The translations under genes were made by a program, and so were the position numbers. 64,000 nt of DNA from Paraprevotella clara YIT 11840 (GTDB lineage Bacteria > Bacteroidota > Bacteroidia > Bacteroidales > Bacteroidaceae): positions 62,001 through 126,000 of the forward strand of contig NZ_JH376593.1 of NCBI RefSeq assembly GCF_000233955.1. Direction: 5' to 3'. The notes beneath the pieces were generated by a model that worked only from the letters and a program-made list of their open reading frames with translations, had not been told where the DNA came from and made no database searches. The stretch's first letter is position 1, and the number at the start of each line of letters is the position of its first letter. Of this stretch, positions 26,893 to 35,457 are shown one piece after another.

Positions 26893-28290
26893 ATGAAAAA
26901 AACATCATCATTATTATATCTGGCCTTTTCGTTCTGCGGCAGCATTTCTTTCGCCCAACAGGCACTCACCCCCGAAGTCCTGCAGACCTTGAAAGAGAGC
27001 TACTCGCACGACGATGCCCACAAAGCCATCCGGAATGCCGTAAATGCCAACTCCATCAAAAAGCTCACGGCCAACAGTGAACAGGCGGCTACGCCCGACA
27101 CGTGGTTCAGCCACAAGGTGAAAAGCTCCGGCATCAGCGACCAGAAAAGCAGCGGGCGCTGCTGGCTGTTTACGGGTACCAACGTGATTCGTGCACAAGT
27201 CATGGCCCGCACGGGTATGAAAAATTTCTTTTTCTCGCAGGCCTACAACTTCTTCTACGACCAACTGGAAAAGAGCAACCTTTTTCTTCAAGGCATTATC
27301 GACACGCGCAAAAAGCCCATCGACGACAAAATGGTGGAATGGTTGTTCCGTAACCCGCTGAGCGACGGAGGGCAATTCACCGGTGTTTCGGATCTGATTG
27401 AAAAATATGGGCTTGTCCCCAAAGAGGTCATGGCCGAAACTTACAGCAGCGACAACACCAATGAATTTTCAGCCCTCTTGAAAAGAAAATTGCGCGAAGA
27501 CGGCATGTTACTGCGCGAAGCATCCGAGAAGGGCGCCTCCGAAAAGGAATTGGAACAACAGAAGGTGGACATGATGAAAACGGTTTACCGTATGTTGGTC
27601 TATGCCTACGGAGAGCCTCCGACTTCTTTTACTTGGGCACCGAAAATCAACGGGAAATATACCGAGAAGCCCAAGACTTACACGCCCCAAAGTTTCTACA
27701 AGGAAGTATGCGGCGGAGAAGACTTGAACGCCAATTACGTCATGCTGATGAACGACCCTTCGCGTCCGTTCAACCAAGTATACGAAATCGATTATGACCG
27801 TCACACTTACGACGGGCACAACTGGCTGTACATCAACCTGCCTATCGAGGACATCAAAGAAATGGCTATTGCCAGCCTGAAAGACAGCACCATGATGTAC
27901 TTCAGTTGCGACGTGGGTAAGTTCCTGGATTCCAAGAAAGGTACGCTCGACTTGAACAACTACGACTACGGCAGTCTCTTCGGCACGACGTTCGGCATGA
28001 ACAAGAAACAACGCATCCAGAGCTTCGACAGCGGCAGCACCCACGCCATGACGCTGATGGCCGTCGACCTCGACGATAACGGCAAGCCCAAGAAATGGAT
28101 GGTGGAAAACAGTTGGGGCAAAGATGCCGGCTATCAGGGCCATCTCATCATGACGGACGAGTGGTTCGACGAATACATGTTCCGTGTGGTCGTCAACAAG
28201 AAGTACTGCCCGCAAAACGTTCTGGACATGCTGAAACAAAAGCCCGTCCGTTTGCCGGCATGGGACCCCATGTTCCAAAATGAACAATAA
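26893..28290 (+). CDS. exported C1-family cysteine peptidase (aminopeptidase C / bleomycin hydrolase-like)
   Basis: A 465-residue papain-fold peptidase. The signal peptide is MKKTSSLLYLAFSFCGSISFAQ, so it acts outside the cytoplasm, unlike the cytosolic PepC of Firmicutes. The catalytic triad is visible: Cys in SSGRCWLFTGTN, His in GSTHAMTLMAV and Asn in MVENSWGKDAG. Bleomycin-hydrolase-like enzymes trim residues from peptide N-termini. It may be co-transcribed with the CoA-transferase; no functional link is obvious. Confidence 0.93.
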   Translation: MKKTSSLLYLAFSFCGSISFAQQALTPEVLQTLKESYSHDDAHKAIRNAVNANSIKKLTANSEQAATPDTWFSHKVKSSGISDQKSSGRCWLFTGTNVIRAQVMARTGMKNFFFSQAYNFFYDQLEKSNLFLQGIIDTRKKPIDDKMVEWLFRNPLSDGGQFTGVSDLIEKYGLVPKEVMAETYSSDNTNEFSALLKRKLREDGMLLREASEKGASEKELEQQKVDMMKTVYRMLVYAYGEPPTSFTWAPKINGKYTEKPKTYTPQSFYKEVCGGEDLNANYVMLMNDPSRPFNQVYEIDYDRHTYDGHNWLYINLPIEDIKEMAIASLKDSTMMYFSCDVGKFLDSKKGTLDLNNYDYGSLFGTTFGMNKKQRIQSFDSGSTHAMTLMAVDLDDNGKPKKWMVENSWGKDAGYQGHLIMTDEWFDEYMFRVVVNKKYCPQNVLDMLKQKPVRLPAWDPMFQNEQ

Positions 28291-28323
28291 CATACACCCG
28301 AACTCAATAATAAGACAACGAAA

Positions 28324-29223
28324 ATGAAAAAGATCAGAGCAGCCGTAGTAGGTTACGGCAACATAGGACACTATGCCTTACAGGCTCTCGAAGCCGCACC
28401 CGACTTCGAAGTGGCAGGCATCGTACGACGGAACGGAGCTGAAAACAAGCCCGAAGAACTGGCACGTTATGACGTAGTCAAGGACATCCGCGAATTGCAG
28501 GACGTAGACGTAGCCATTCTGGCTACCCCGACCCGTAGCGTGGAGAAGTACGCCAAAGAAATTCTTGCACTCGGCATCAATACAGTGGACAGTTTCGACA
28601 TCCACACCCAAATCACTTCCCTTCGCCGCTCGCTCGACGAAAGCGCAAAAGCAGGAAAAGCCGTATCCGTCATCTCCGCAGGGTGGGATCCGGGGAGCGA
28701 CTCCGTCGTACGCGCCATGTTACAGGCCATTGCTCCCAAAGGCATCACCTACACGAATTTCGGACCGGGCATGAGCATGGGACATACCGTAGCCGTAAAA
28801 GCCGTGGAAGGAGTGAAAGCCGCGCTCTCCATGACCATCCCCACCGGTACGGGTATTCACCGCCGCATGGTATATATAGAGGTAAAGGAAGGATACGAGT
28901 TTTCGAAAGTAGCCGCAGCCATCAAAGCCGATCCCTATTTCGTCAACGATGAAACCCACGTCATAGAAGTACCTTGTGTAGACGAGCTGCTGGACATGGG
29001 ACACGGCGTCAACCTGACACGCAAAGGCGTATCCGGAAAAACCCAGAACCAGTTGTTCGAGTTCAACATGCATATCAACAATCCGGCGCTGACGGGACAA
29101 GTATTGGTTTGCGTGGCCCGTGCCTCGATGAAACAACAACCCGGTTGCTACACGATGATAGAAATACCTGTCATCGACCTGCTTCCGGGCGAGCGCGAAG
29201 AACTGATTGCCCATTTAGTATAA
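28324..29223 (+). CDS. ddh: meso-diaminopimelate D-dehydrogenase
   Basis: A 299-residue NADP-dependent enzyme that converts tetrahydrodipicolinate to meso-diaminopimelate in one step for lysine and peptidoglycan. The Rossmann motif is VVGYGNIGHYALQAL. Substrate-domain motifs include DSFDIH, SAGWDPGSDSVVRA, GPGMSMGHTVAVK and GTGIHRRMVYIEV, all typical of Ddh. Length is normal. It is followed by a clear terminator and is probably the last gene of the short transcript that starts with the CoA-transferase. Confidence 0.95.
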   Translation: MKKIRAAVVGYGNIGHYALQALEAAPDFEVAGIVRRNGAENKPEELARYDVVKDIRELQDVDVAILATPTRSVEKYAKEILALGINTVDSFDIHTQITSLRRSLDESAKAGKAVSVISAGWDPGSDSVVRAMLQAIAPKGITYTNFGPGMSMGHTVAVKAVEGVKAALSMTIPTGTGIHRRMVYIEVKEGYEFSKVAAAIKADPYFVNDETHVIEVPCVDELLDMGHGVNLTRKGVSGKTQNQLFEFNMHINNPALTGQVLVCVARASMKQQPGCYTMIEIPVIDLLPGEREELIAHLV

Positions 29224-29265
29224 GTTTGTTCCTTGCGAAAATCCTTGTATTTTTAGGAAATAGAA

Positions 29266-29295
29266 TAAAAAGAGGCCGAAAAAGCCTCTTTTTTA
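29266..29295 (+). terminator. terminator after ddh
   Basis: AAAAAGAGGC / GCCTCTTTTTT stem with a 7-base loop, ending in a T-run. Confidence 0.8.
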
Positions 29296-29338
29296 ATTTT
29301 AATAACATAAAAACACAGACAAGATTACCAAATATGCG

Positions 29339-29346
29339 TATCTTTG
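29339..29346 (+). promoter_or_regulatory. -7 element for the first OmpA-family gene
   Basis: TATCTTTG lies 45 bases before the ATG at 29392. The A/T-rich 45-base leader is usual for highly expressed Bacteroidota outer-membrane protein genes. The -33 element is weak. Confidence 0.5.
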
Positions 29347-29391
29347 TCATAGTATGTATGAACATATTTATTAATTTCAATTAAAACGATT

Positions 29392-30525
29392 ATGAAAAAG
29401 TCTCTACTGTTATTAGCGGGTGCATTAAGCTTGGGAAGCTTAAACGCTCAAACGACTGAGGAACAAACTACAAAGTTCCGTGACAATTGGTCAATTGGTT
29501 TGAATGGTGGTATTGTGACTCCGCTCAGCCATAGTGCATTCTTCAAAAATGCCCGTGCCACCGTGGGCATCGACCTCAACAAGCAACTCTCACCGATTTA
29601 TGGCTTGACATTTGAAAATATGTGGAGCATCAATACGTTCGAGAGCAGTGCAGCTTTTGATGCAAGCAATCTGATGTTGTTGCACCGCATCAATTTAAAT
29701 AATGTATTCTGCCGTTACAAAGGCAAACCCAGTGTGTTTGAAGTAGAAGCATTGGCCGGTTTCGGTTGGTTACACGTTAACGACGCATATTACGGAGAAG
29801 ACGGAGATAAGGACGGCAACTGGCTTTCTTCAAAAGTCGGTTTGAACCTCAACTTCAACCTGGGCGAAAAGAAAGCATGGACCATAGCTGTTAAACCGGC
29901 AATCTTATGGAATGTGACCCAGTTTGGAGAAGACAATATCAACTTCCATTCCGACCAAGCAGCTTGGGAAATCACCGCAGGTGTCGTTTATCACTTCAAG
30001 AACAGCAACGGTAAGCACTACTATTCCAACGGTTGCAGCCACGCAGACCAGATTGCAGCCCTGAACGCCACCATCAGTTCGATGGAAGCCGAAGCCGCAG
30101 GCAAGGATCGTGCACTGCAAAACGCACAGAAGACCATCAGCGACTTGCAGAAGGATTTGAACGACTGCAAGAATAAGAAAGTGCCCACCACGACTACACA
30201 GGCTGTAGAGAAGAGTGAATATGTAGTCATCTTCCGTCAGAGCAGCAGCAAGGTAGACGCTCTCCAGATGCCGAACATCGACCGTCTGGCAAGTTATTTG
30301 AAGAAGAATAGCAGCGCCAAGGTTTCCATCTCAGGTTACGCTTCTCCGGAAGGCAATGCCAAATTCAACCAGAAGTTGTCTGAGAAACGTGCAGAAGCCG
30401 TGAAGAACATTCTGGTGAAAGAATACGGCATCAGCGCCAACAGAATCGAAACTCAAGGTAAGGGTGTGGGTAACATCTTCGGCAAACCGGCTTATAACCG
30501 TGCAAGCATTTGCGTGACCGAGTAA
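29392..30525 (+). CDS. OmpA-family outer-membrane protein (copy 1)
   Basis: A 377-residue protein. The signal peptide is MKKSLLLLAGALSLGSLNAQ. A beta-barrel region comes next (NWSIGLNGGIVTPLSHSAFFKN ... WEITAGVVYHF). A coiled-coil linker (QIAALNATISSMEAEAAGKD...ISDLQKDLNDC) follows. The C-terminal OmpA/MotB peptidoglycan-binding domain carries SGYASPEGNAKFNQKLSEKRAEAVKN. It would tether the outer membrane to the cell wall. The neighbouring gene is a close paralogue with the same layout. Its own terminator follows. Confidence 0.93.
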   Translation: MKKSLLLLAGALSLGSLNAQTTEEQTTKFRDNWSIGLNGGIVTPLSHSAFFKNARATVGIDLNKQLSPIYGLTFENMWSINTFESSAAFDASNLMLLHRINLNNVFCRYKGKPSVFEVEALAGFGWLHVNDAYYGEDGDKDGNWLSSKVGLNLNFNLGEKKAWTIAVKPAILWNVTQFGEDNINFHSDQAAWEITAGVVYHFKNSNGKHYYSNGCSHADQIAALNATISSMEAEAAGKDRALQNAQKTISDLQKDLNDCKNKKVPTTTTQAVEKSEYVVIFRQSSSKVDALQMPNIDRLASYLKKNSSAKVSISGYASPEGNAKFNQKLSEKRAEAVKNILVKEYGISANRIETQGKGVGNIFGKPAYNRASICVTE

Positions 30526-30554
30526 TCACACAACAATCCTTAATTACATCACAA

Positions 30555-30588
30555 AAAGAGGGCAACCGGAGAGGTTGCCCTCTTTATA
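30555..30588 (+). terminator. terminator between the OmpA paralogues
   Basis: A perfect 13-bp stem (AAAGAGGGCAACC / GGTTGCCCTCTTT) with a 5-base loop, then ATATTT. Confidence 0.8.
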
Positions 30589-30631
30589 TTTACTAAAAAA
30601 GGTTACTTTCAAATAATATTACCGTTATTAT

Positions 30632-30662
30632 TTTGAAACCAATATAAATTTTACTACATTTG
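30632..30662 (+). promoter_or_regulatory. promoter for the second OmpA-family gene
   Basis: TTTG at 30632-30635, a 19-base spacer and TACATTTG at 30655-30662 match the Bacteroidota consensus, 25 bases before the ATG at 30688. The copy therefore has its own transcription unit. Confidence 0.7.
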
Positions 30663-30687
30663 TAATGTATTACTAAACGAATAAATT

Positions 30688-31869
30688 ATGAAAAAGTCTT
30701 TAATTGTATTATTAAGCGCTTTATGTGTAAGCGGCTTAAATGCCCAAGATTATAATTTGGGTGGAAACAAATTCGGTGACAACTGGTCGATAGGCCTGAA
30801 CGGTGGTATAGCCACCCCCCTCACCCATAGTACATTCTTTAAAAACTCGCGCGCAGTCATCGGTCTTGACATTAATAAACAGTTAAGCCCCATTTACGGT
30901 TTGACATTGGAAAGCAACTGGACCATCAACACCCAGAGCCGAATGGCCGCCCAAAAGAGCGGTACGGCATTCGATGCCTTCAACCTGATGTTGTTGAACC
31001 GCTTGAACCTGAACAACATGTTTGCAGGATACAACGGTCAGCCACGCTTGTTTGAAGTAGAGGCAGTAGGCGGATTCGGTTGGTTGCGTCTGAACGATTT
31101 CTATGAGACGGGCGAAGGTGCCAATCACTTGGCATCAAAAGCCGGAGTAAACTTCAACTTCAATTTGGGCGAGAAGAAAGCATGGACCGTAGCCATCAAA
31201 CCGGCTATCCTATGGGATATGAGCATGTGGGATGCCGACAGGGCTCACTCTCACCCCAACTTTAATGCCAACTATGCCAACTGGGAAATTACAGCCGGAG
31301 TGGTTTATCACTTCAAGAACAGCAACGGCAAGCACCACATGACGAAAGTCAGAGCCTACGACGCATCGGAAGTCAGCGCATTGAATGCTACCATCAACAA
31401 CTTACGTCAAGACGTAAACTCCAAGGATGAAAGCATGAGAAATACGGCAAACAAACTCCGCAACGAGGAACAGAAATCCGCCGATTTGGAAAGAGCACTG
31501 AAAGAATGCCAGAACCAGGGTCCGAAAGTGATTACGAACAATAAGAAAACATTGGAGTCTGTCGTAACTTTCCGTCAAGGCAAGATTGTCATCGACGCGT
31601 CGCAGCAACCCAACGTAGAACGTATCGCCACTTATCTGAAGAACCATAAAGAAGCTAAGGTGAACATCTTAGGATATGCTTCTCCTGAAGGAAGTGCCGA
31701 AGTGAACGAACGTATCGCCAACCAACGTGCAGAAGCCGTGAAGAATATGCTGGTAAACAAATACAGAATCGACGCCCGCCGTATCACAGCTAAGGGACAA
31801 GGCGTAGGCTACATGTTCGAGGAACCGGATTGGAACCGCGTCAGCATCTGTACGATTGTTGAAGATTAA
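30688..31869 (+). CDS. OmpA-family outer-membrane protein (copy 2)
   Basis: A 393-residue paralogue of the preceding protein with signal peptide MKKSLIVLLSALCVSGLNAQ. The barrel opening is nearly identical (NWSIGLNGGIATPLTHSTFFKN), as is LGEKKAWTVAIKPAILWDM. A coiled-coil linker (INNLRQDVNSKDESMRNTANKLRNEE) follows. The C-terminal OmpA domain has GYASPEGSAEVNERIANQRAEAVKN. The barrels are better conserved than the linkers, as expected for an old tandem duplication. Both promoters differ in sequence, allowing separate control. Confidence 0.93.
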   Translation: MKKSLIVLLSALCVSGLNAQDYNLGGNKFGDNWSIGLNGGIATPLTHSTFFKNSRAVIGLDINKQLSPIYGLTLESNWTINTQSRMAAQKSGTAFDAFNLMLLNRLNLNNMFAGYNGQPRLFEVEAVGGFGWLRLNDFYETGEGANHLASKAGVNFNFNLGEKKAWTVAIKPAILWDMSMWDADRAHSHPNFNANYANWEITAGVVYHFKNSNGKHHMTKVRAYDASEVSALNATINNLRQDVNSKDESMRNTANKLRNEEQKSADLERALKECQNQGPKVITNNKKTLESVVTFRQGKIVIDASQQPNVERIATYLKNHKEAKVNILGYASPEGSAEVNERIANQRAEAVKNMLVNKYRIDARRITAKGQGVGYMFEEPDWNRVSICTIVED

Positions 31870-31887
31870 TCATCATTAGACTGATAT

Positions 31888-31924
31888 AAAAAAGACCGCT
31901 TTTCGCAAGCGGTCTTTTTTTATA
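31888..31924 (+). terminator. terminator after OmpA copy 2
   Basis: AAAAAAGACCGCTT / AAGCGGTCTTTTTTT with a 5-base TTCGC loop. It is a very strong intrinsic terminator. Confidence 0.85.
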
Positions 31925-32009
31925 CCCTTTGTCGTCCGAGAATCCTAAAACACTGTGATTCTGCAATCTACATATCATTCCATCAGGCTCCTCGTTTTAA
32001 CATTTTTTT

Positions 32010-32075
32010 CTCAGCCAAACGATTTTTCAATCTCATGAGATTGATTTTTCATTCTGCGCCAAACGATTTCCCGTT
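32010..32075 (+). repeat. 22-base-period repeat, three units (locus 2)
   Basis: Units at 32010-32031, 32032-32053 and 32054-32075 share the CAAACGATTTTTC core with locus 1 and are again preceded by a T-run. The middle unit contains the perfect palindrome AATCTCATGAGATT. The array lies between the converging ends of the OmpA and menE genes. Confidence 0.7.
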
Positions 32076-32158
32076 TGCCTCATATCGGCAAAACGCCTTC
32101 GGCAAAGGCATTTATCCTCCTGCAAAAACAGTCCCTTTTATCAAAATTATGGAAAACA

Positions 32159-33262
32159 TCAACAGACAGCCCCTGCTTCAAGAGCCAACTCCCGGCAAGC
32201 CTTACGGTCTATTTTCCCGTTCCCGGCCACCGGTACGGCGGCCACACGCAAAATATACCGGGGGACATGGTAACGGGGCAGAAGCGCCTTCATCGCGTCA
32301 AACAGGCCGACATCATCCATCGGGAAATCACGGATAACCAACAACACCAAAGCCTCGCCCAACCGCCTGTCCGGTACGGAAGTCAAGGCAAAAGGCACGT
32401 CGATAAGCTCTTTCAGCCGCCGCTCTTCCTCCTCTATCTGAATTTTCACGCCCCCACTGTTTACCACATTGTCCGCACGCCCCACGATCGTGAACGTGCC
32501 GTCGGCATGCAGACGCACCACGTCATTCGTCTCCAAATCGGAGGAGCACAATTCCGGTGCATGAATCACCAGCGTACCCCGAGCAGACAGCGACAAACTT
32601 ACCCCCTCGAAAGGACGATAACCTACCGAAGCCTCCGGCCCGTTAAGTGGACGCAAAGCGACATGCGACAACGTTTCGGTCATGCCGTAAGTGGAATACA
32701 CCCGGCAGGGCAAGTACTCTAAACGCCGTTCCAATGCCTCGTCCACCGCTCCGCCCCCCACAATGACACAACGCACACGCGACAGACGCTCCCGCTCGTC
32801 CGCCTGCTCCAACGTGTGGTAAAGTTGCATCGGCACGACAGACAGGAAATCCACCCGCCCCTCCACGTCGGCCAACGGATGCCCCGACGGACGGCGAACC
32901 CATAGATGCAGTCCGGCCACCAAAGCACGCACGACCATCATCTTAGCCCCGATATACTTCAAGTCCATGCACAGCAAAGCCGTGTCGCCCGGACGCAAGC
33001 CGAGGAACTCACACGTCCGAACGGCACTACGCATCATCCGCGCTTTTTCCACTCTCATCCGCTTGGGGACACCGGTGGAACCGGAAGTCTGCACTTCCAC
33101 CGTAGACGCAGGCGAGAACCATTCCGCCAGAAAGGCATAAACGGCCCGCAAAGCCTCATCCTCCTCTTCAACGGACAACGCGGCCAGTTCGTGCAAGTCT
33201 GTCGCCGAGAAACGCCTCTCCTCCACGCCGACATGCTGCCATTCAATCTCCGTCTGCCACAT
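32159..33262 (-). CDS. menE: o-succinylbenzoate--CoA ligase
   Basis: An ANL-superfamily adenylating enzyme of about 367 residues that activates o-succinylbenzoate with CoA in menaquinone synthesis. The P-loop-like TSGSTGVPKRMRV, STYGMTETLSHVA and GRADNVVNSGGVKIQ motifs are all present, as is the C-terminal catalytic lysine region GNGKIDRK. It is compact, lacking about 100 N-terminal residues compared with E. coli MenE, as is usual in Bacteroidales. I chose the ATG at 33262 (MWQTEIEWQH), which overlaps menC by 20 bases. A longer open frame lies wholly within menC. Confidence 0.92.
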   Translation of the reverse strand: MWQTEIEWQHVGVEERRFSATDLHELAALSVEEEDEALRAVYAFLAEWFSPASTVEVQTSGSTGVPKRMRVEKARMMRSAVRTCEFLGLRPGDTALLCMDLKYIGAKMMVVRALVAGLHLWVRRPSGHPLADVEGRVDFLSVVPMQLYHTLEQADERERLSRVRCVIVGGGAVDEALERRLEYLPCRVYSTYGMTETLSHVALRPLNGPEASVGYRPFEGVSLSLSARGTLVIHAPELCSSDLETNDVVRLHADGTFTIVGRADNVVNSGGVKIQIEEEERRLKELIDVPFALTSVPDRRLGEALVLLVIRDFPMDDVGLFDAMKALLPRYHVPRYILRVAAVPVAGNGKIDRKACRELALEAGAVC

Positions 33263-34280
33263 ACCACAAACAATCTTTCCGGATCTCCAACGGCATCGGC
33301 ACGTTGTCGGTGAACAACATTCCCGTACCCAATCCCTGCGGCATCCGGGTGTGCCATGTGGCACACCATTGCGCAATGGCATTCAAACCAACGTTCGACT
33401 CCAATGCCGAGGTAATCCACCATCCGACGTTCCTCTTTTCCGCCTCTTCTATCCACTCCCGGCAACCGGAAAACCCACCATGCAGCGAGGGTTTCAGCAC
33501 GATGTACTGCGGATGGAGCGCGTCCAACAGCCTCCGCTTCGCTTCAAGGCTGCAATGTCCTATCAGCTCCTCGTCGAAAGCGATGGGCAAGGGCGAAACC
33601 GAAGTCAGTCCGGCCATTTCGTCCCATTGCCCGGCCCGTATGGGCTGCTCGATGGAATGCAAATCGAATTCGGCCAACCGTTTCAGTTTGTCCAAGGCTT
33701 CCGCAGGAGCAAAAGCCCCGTTGGCATCCACCCGGAGTTCCACCTCGCGAGCCGGAAAATGCCGACGGATGAAACGCAACAAGTCCAGTTCCTCCTCGAG
33801 ACCGATGGCACCGATTTTCAACTTGACACAACGGAAGCCGGCTTCCAACTTTTCCCTGATTTGCCTGTACATGGCATCATGGTCGCCCATCCATATCAAC
33901 CCGTTGATGCAGATACCCTCTTCACCGCGCGAAAAGGGCGTATCCCACAAGGCATACGTCCCTCGTTCGAGATGGCGCAAAGCCGTCTCCAACCCAAACA
34001 GCATGGAGGGGTATTCCCTCCACCGTTCCGTATCGACCTGCCCCGTACGAGCCACCTCCGCGCATATCCCGCGCAACACGCCTTCGTAATCCGGCAAATC
34101 GTCTACACTCAACTGCGGCAAGGGAGCGCATTCGCCCCATCCCTCACGTCCCGGACAGGCTGCGGATGCCACCCTGACGTACCACGACCGTCGCTCCGTA
34201 TACACTCCCCGCGACGTGCCCGCCGGCTTTTTGAAATGGAAAAGCCGGGGGAGAATATCTATCCTGTACGACGGAATCAT
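33243..34280 (-). CDS. menC: o-succinylbenzoate synthase
   Basis: A 345-residue enolase-superfamily enzyme that dehydrates SHCHC to o-succinylbenzoate. Active-site landmarks are KLKIGAI (K-x-K), ELRVDANGAF (metal Asp), SIEQPI (metal Glu), AFDEELIG (metal Asp) and IVLKPSLHGG (second Lys). Length is normal. Its ATG overlaps the stop of the Rpn-family gene upstream by 4 bases (ATGA), and it overlaps menE downstream. In related genomes I would expect menB directly upstream; here menB is 10 kb away. Confidence 0.94.
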   Translation of the reverse strand: MIPSYRIDILPRLFHFKKPAGTSRGVYTERRSWYVRVASAACPGREGWGECAPLPQLSVDDLPDYEGVLRGICAEVARTGQVDTERWREYPSMLFGLETALRHLERGTYALWDTPFSRGEEGICINGLIWMGDHDAMYRQIREKLEAGFRCVKLKIGAIGLEEELDLLRFIRRHFPAREVELRVDANGAFAPAEALDKLKRLAEFDLHSIEQPIRAGQWDEMAGLTSVSPLPIAFDEELIGHCSLEAKRRLLDALHPQYIVLKPSLHGGFSGCREWIEEAEKRNVGWWITSALESNVGLNAIAQWCATWHTRMPQGLGTGMLFTDNVPMPLEIRKDCLWYVADGD

Positions 34281-35170
34281 AATTCGCCGACTTCTGCCAC
34301 GGAAAGTCCCGTAAGTTCGGCTATATCTTCAGCCGACATGCCTTTCCCTTTCATGCGCAGCGCAATCTGCCGTTGCTTTTCCTTTTCGCCTTCGGCACGT
34401 CCCTCGGCAAGCCCCTTGGCAAGTCCTCCATCCCAAGCTTCCTTCATGCGCCTTTCTTCCCGTTCCTTGGCATAAGCCTCCACCGCCAAGTGGTCGCGGT
34501 AAATCTTGATGCTCTCGTCATACTTCATCCTGTCCTCCTTGGAAAGAGCCGCAATGTCCACAATCTTTTCCAATTTTTCAAACACTGATTTCCTTGCCTT
34601 GAACGGCAATCTTTGCAATGTATCCATATTCTTCAACACATATATCCATCGTTCAAAATCCGTCTCGCACTCCTGCTCTTCCTTGGTAAAAGAGGGCAAT
34701 TCCAAAAAGATGAAGCGCAACTTGTCAGAAAACGCCTCATGCGTCTCCCTGTCCGAAAGGACGATATCCGTACGCAACTTATGTGAACCGGAATCCAAGC
34801 AAAAGTTCATGAAAAACACACCATACACGGCCTTGAGCCGGAACTGCCAATCCGCCCCGCGCTCGCCCTGACGCGCCACGGCACGCGACAAATAGTACAA
34901 CGCCCTTTCGCGAAAATTCACTTGCGGGCGGTTTTGCATTTCCACGATGAACTGCTCGCCCGACTCATTCGTGCAATACACGTCGTAAATCACACCTCGG
35001 TCTTGGGCAAAGGCGGGCAACACTTCCTTGTCCAGAAAACGGATGTCCACAATATGCTTCTCCCCCTCCAACAGTCCGTTCAGGAAGTCTATCAGCAAAT
35101 CCTTATTGATTTCCTGACCGAAAATACGTTTGAAACCCACGTCCGTAAACGGGTTGATGAACCTTGCCAT
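34277..35170 (-). CDS. Rpn / PD-(D/E)XK nuclease-family putative transposase (PDDEXK_2)
   Basis: A 297-residue protein beginning MARFINPFTDVGFKRIFGQE, the signature opening of this family. The nuclease core is visible as VIYDVYC (Asp) and FIVEMQNR (E-x-Q), with FRERALYYLSR next. The C-terminal quarter is charged and helical with GL/EG repeats (GGLAKGLAEGRAEGEKEK) and a short AEDIAELTGLSVAEVGEL element typical of the group. Family members are linked to RecA-independent recombination or act as domesticated transposase-like nucleases. The catalytic residues look intact. Its stop overlaps the menC start. Confidence 0.9.
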   Translation of the reverse strand: MARFINPFTDVGFKRIFGQEINKDLLIDFLNGLLEGEKHIVDIRFLDKEVLPAFAQDRGVIYDVYCTNESGEQFIVEMQNRPQVNFRERALYYLSRAVARQGERGADWQFRLKAVYGVFFMNFCLDSGSHKLRTDIVLSDRETHEAFSDKLRFIFLELPSFTKEEQECETDFERWIYVLKNMDTLQRLPFKARKSVFEKLEKIVDIAALSKEDRMKYDESIKIYRDHLAVEAYAKEREERRMKEAWDGGLAKGLAEGRAEGEKEKQRQIALRMKGKGMSAEDIAELTGLSVAEVGEL

Positions 35171-35277
35171 ATCCTGCTATTTTTACAGTCCCTCTTGCAA
35201 ACTTACGAAAAAAAGCCGTCCATCCATGTCACCGTGCTGCAAAAAGACCTCATTTTAAGAGAAAATATGCAAAAATA

Positions 35278-35310
35278 CAGCCGGGACAAAGGATTCCTTG
35301 CCCCGGCTGC
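35278..35310 (-). terminator. hairpin upstream of the Rpn gene
   Basis: CAGCCGGGACAAAGG / CCTTGCCCCGGCTG forms a near-perfect stem with a tiny loop. On the minus strand it is followed by TATTTTTGC, so it could terminate the lipoprotein transcript before the Rpn gene. On the plus strand ACTTTTTTAG follows about 8 bases later. Confidence 0.6.
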
Positions 35311-35323
35311 CCAAAAGACTTTT

Positions 35324-35437
35324 TTAGAAAACTAATCTAAACCATGCCATGTGCCCGTCGCCATCATATTCCATGGACACCTTTCCCATACCAGTCCAAC
35401 CGTCTTCCGACTCTTCCATACGCATTTCCGCTTTCAT
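35324..35437 (-). CDS. possible 37-residue peptide (uncertain)
   Basis: An ATG-initiated frame begins MKAEMRMEESEDGWTGMG and ends HMAWFRLVF, 20 bases after the lipoprotein stop. Composition is acidic with Gly/Asp (YDGDGH). No family is recognised and the ribosome-binding site is weak. It may be a genuine small gene, a decayed C-terminal piece of the lipoprotein, or chance. Confidence 0.25.
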   Translation of the reverse strand: MKAEMRMEESEDGWTGMGKVSMEYDGDGHMAWFRLVF

Positions 35438-35457
35438 TCAGGCACTAAAGGAATGAC

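Noticed and set aside
34277-35170. The Rpn-family gene as evidence of an insertion sequence
   Set aside because: No terminal inverted repeats or target-site duplication can be seen around it. Family members are often resident genes rather than active transposons.
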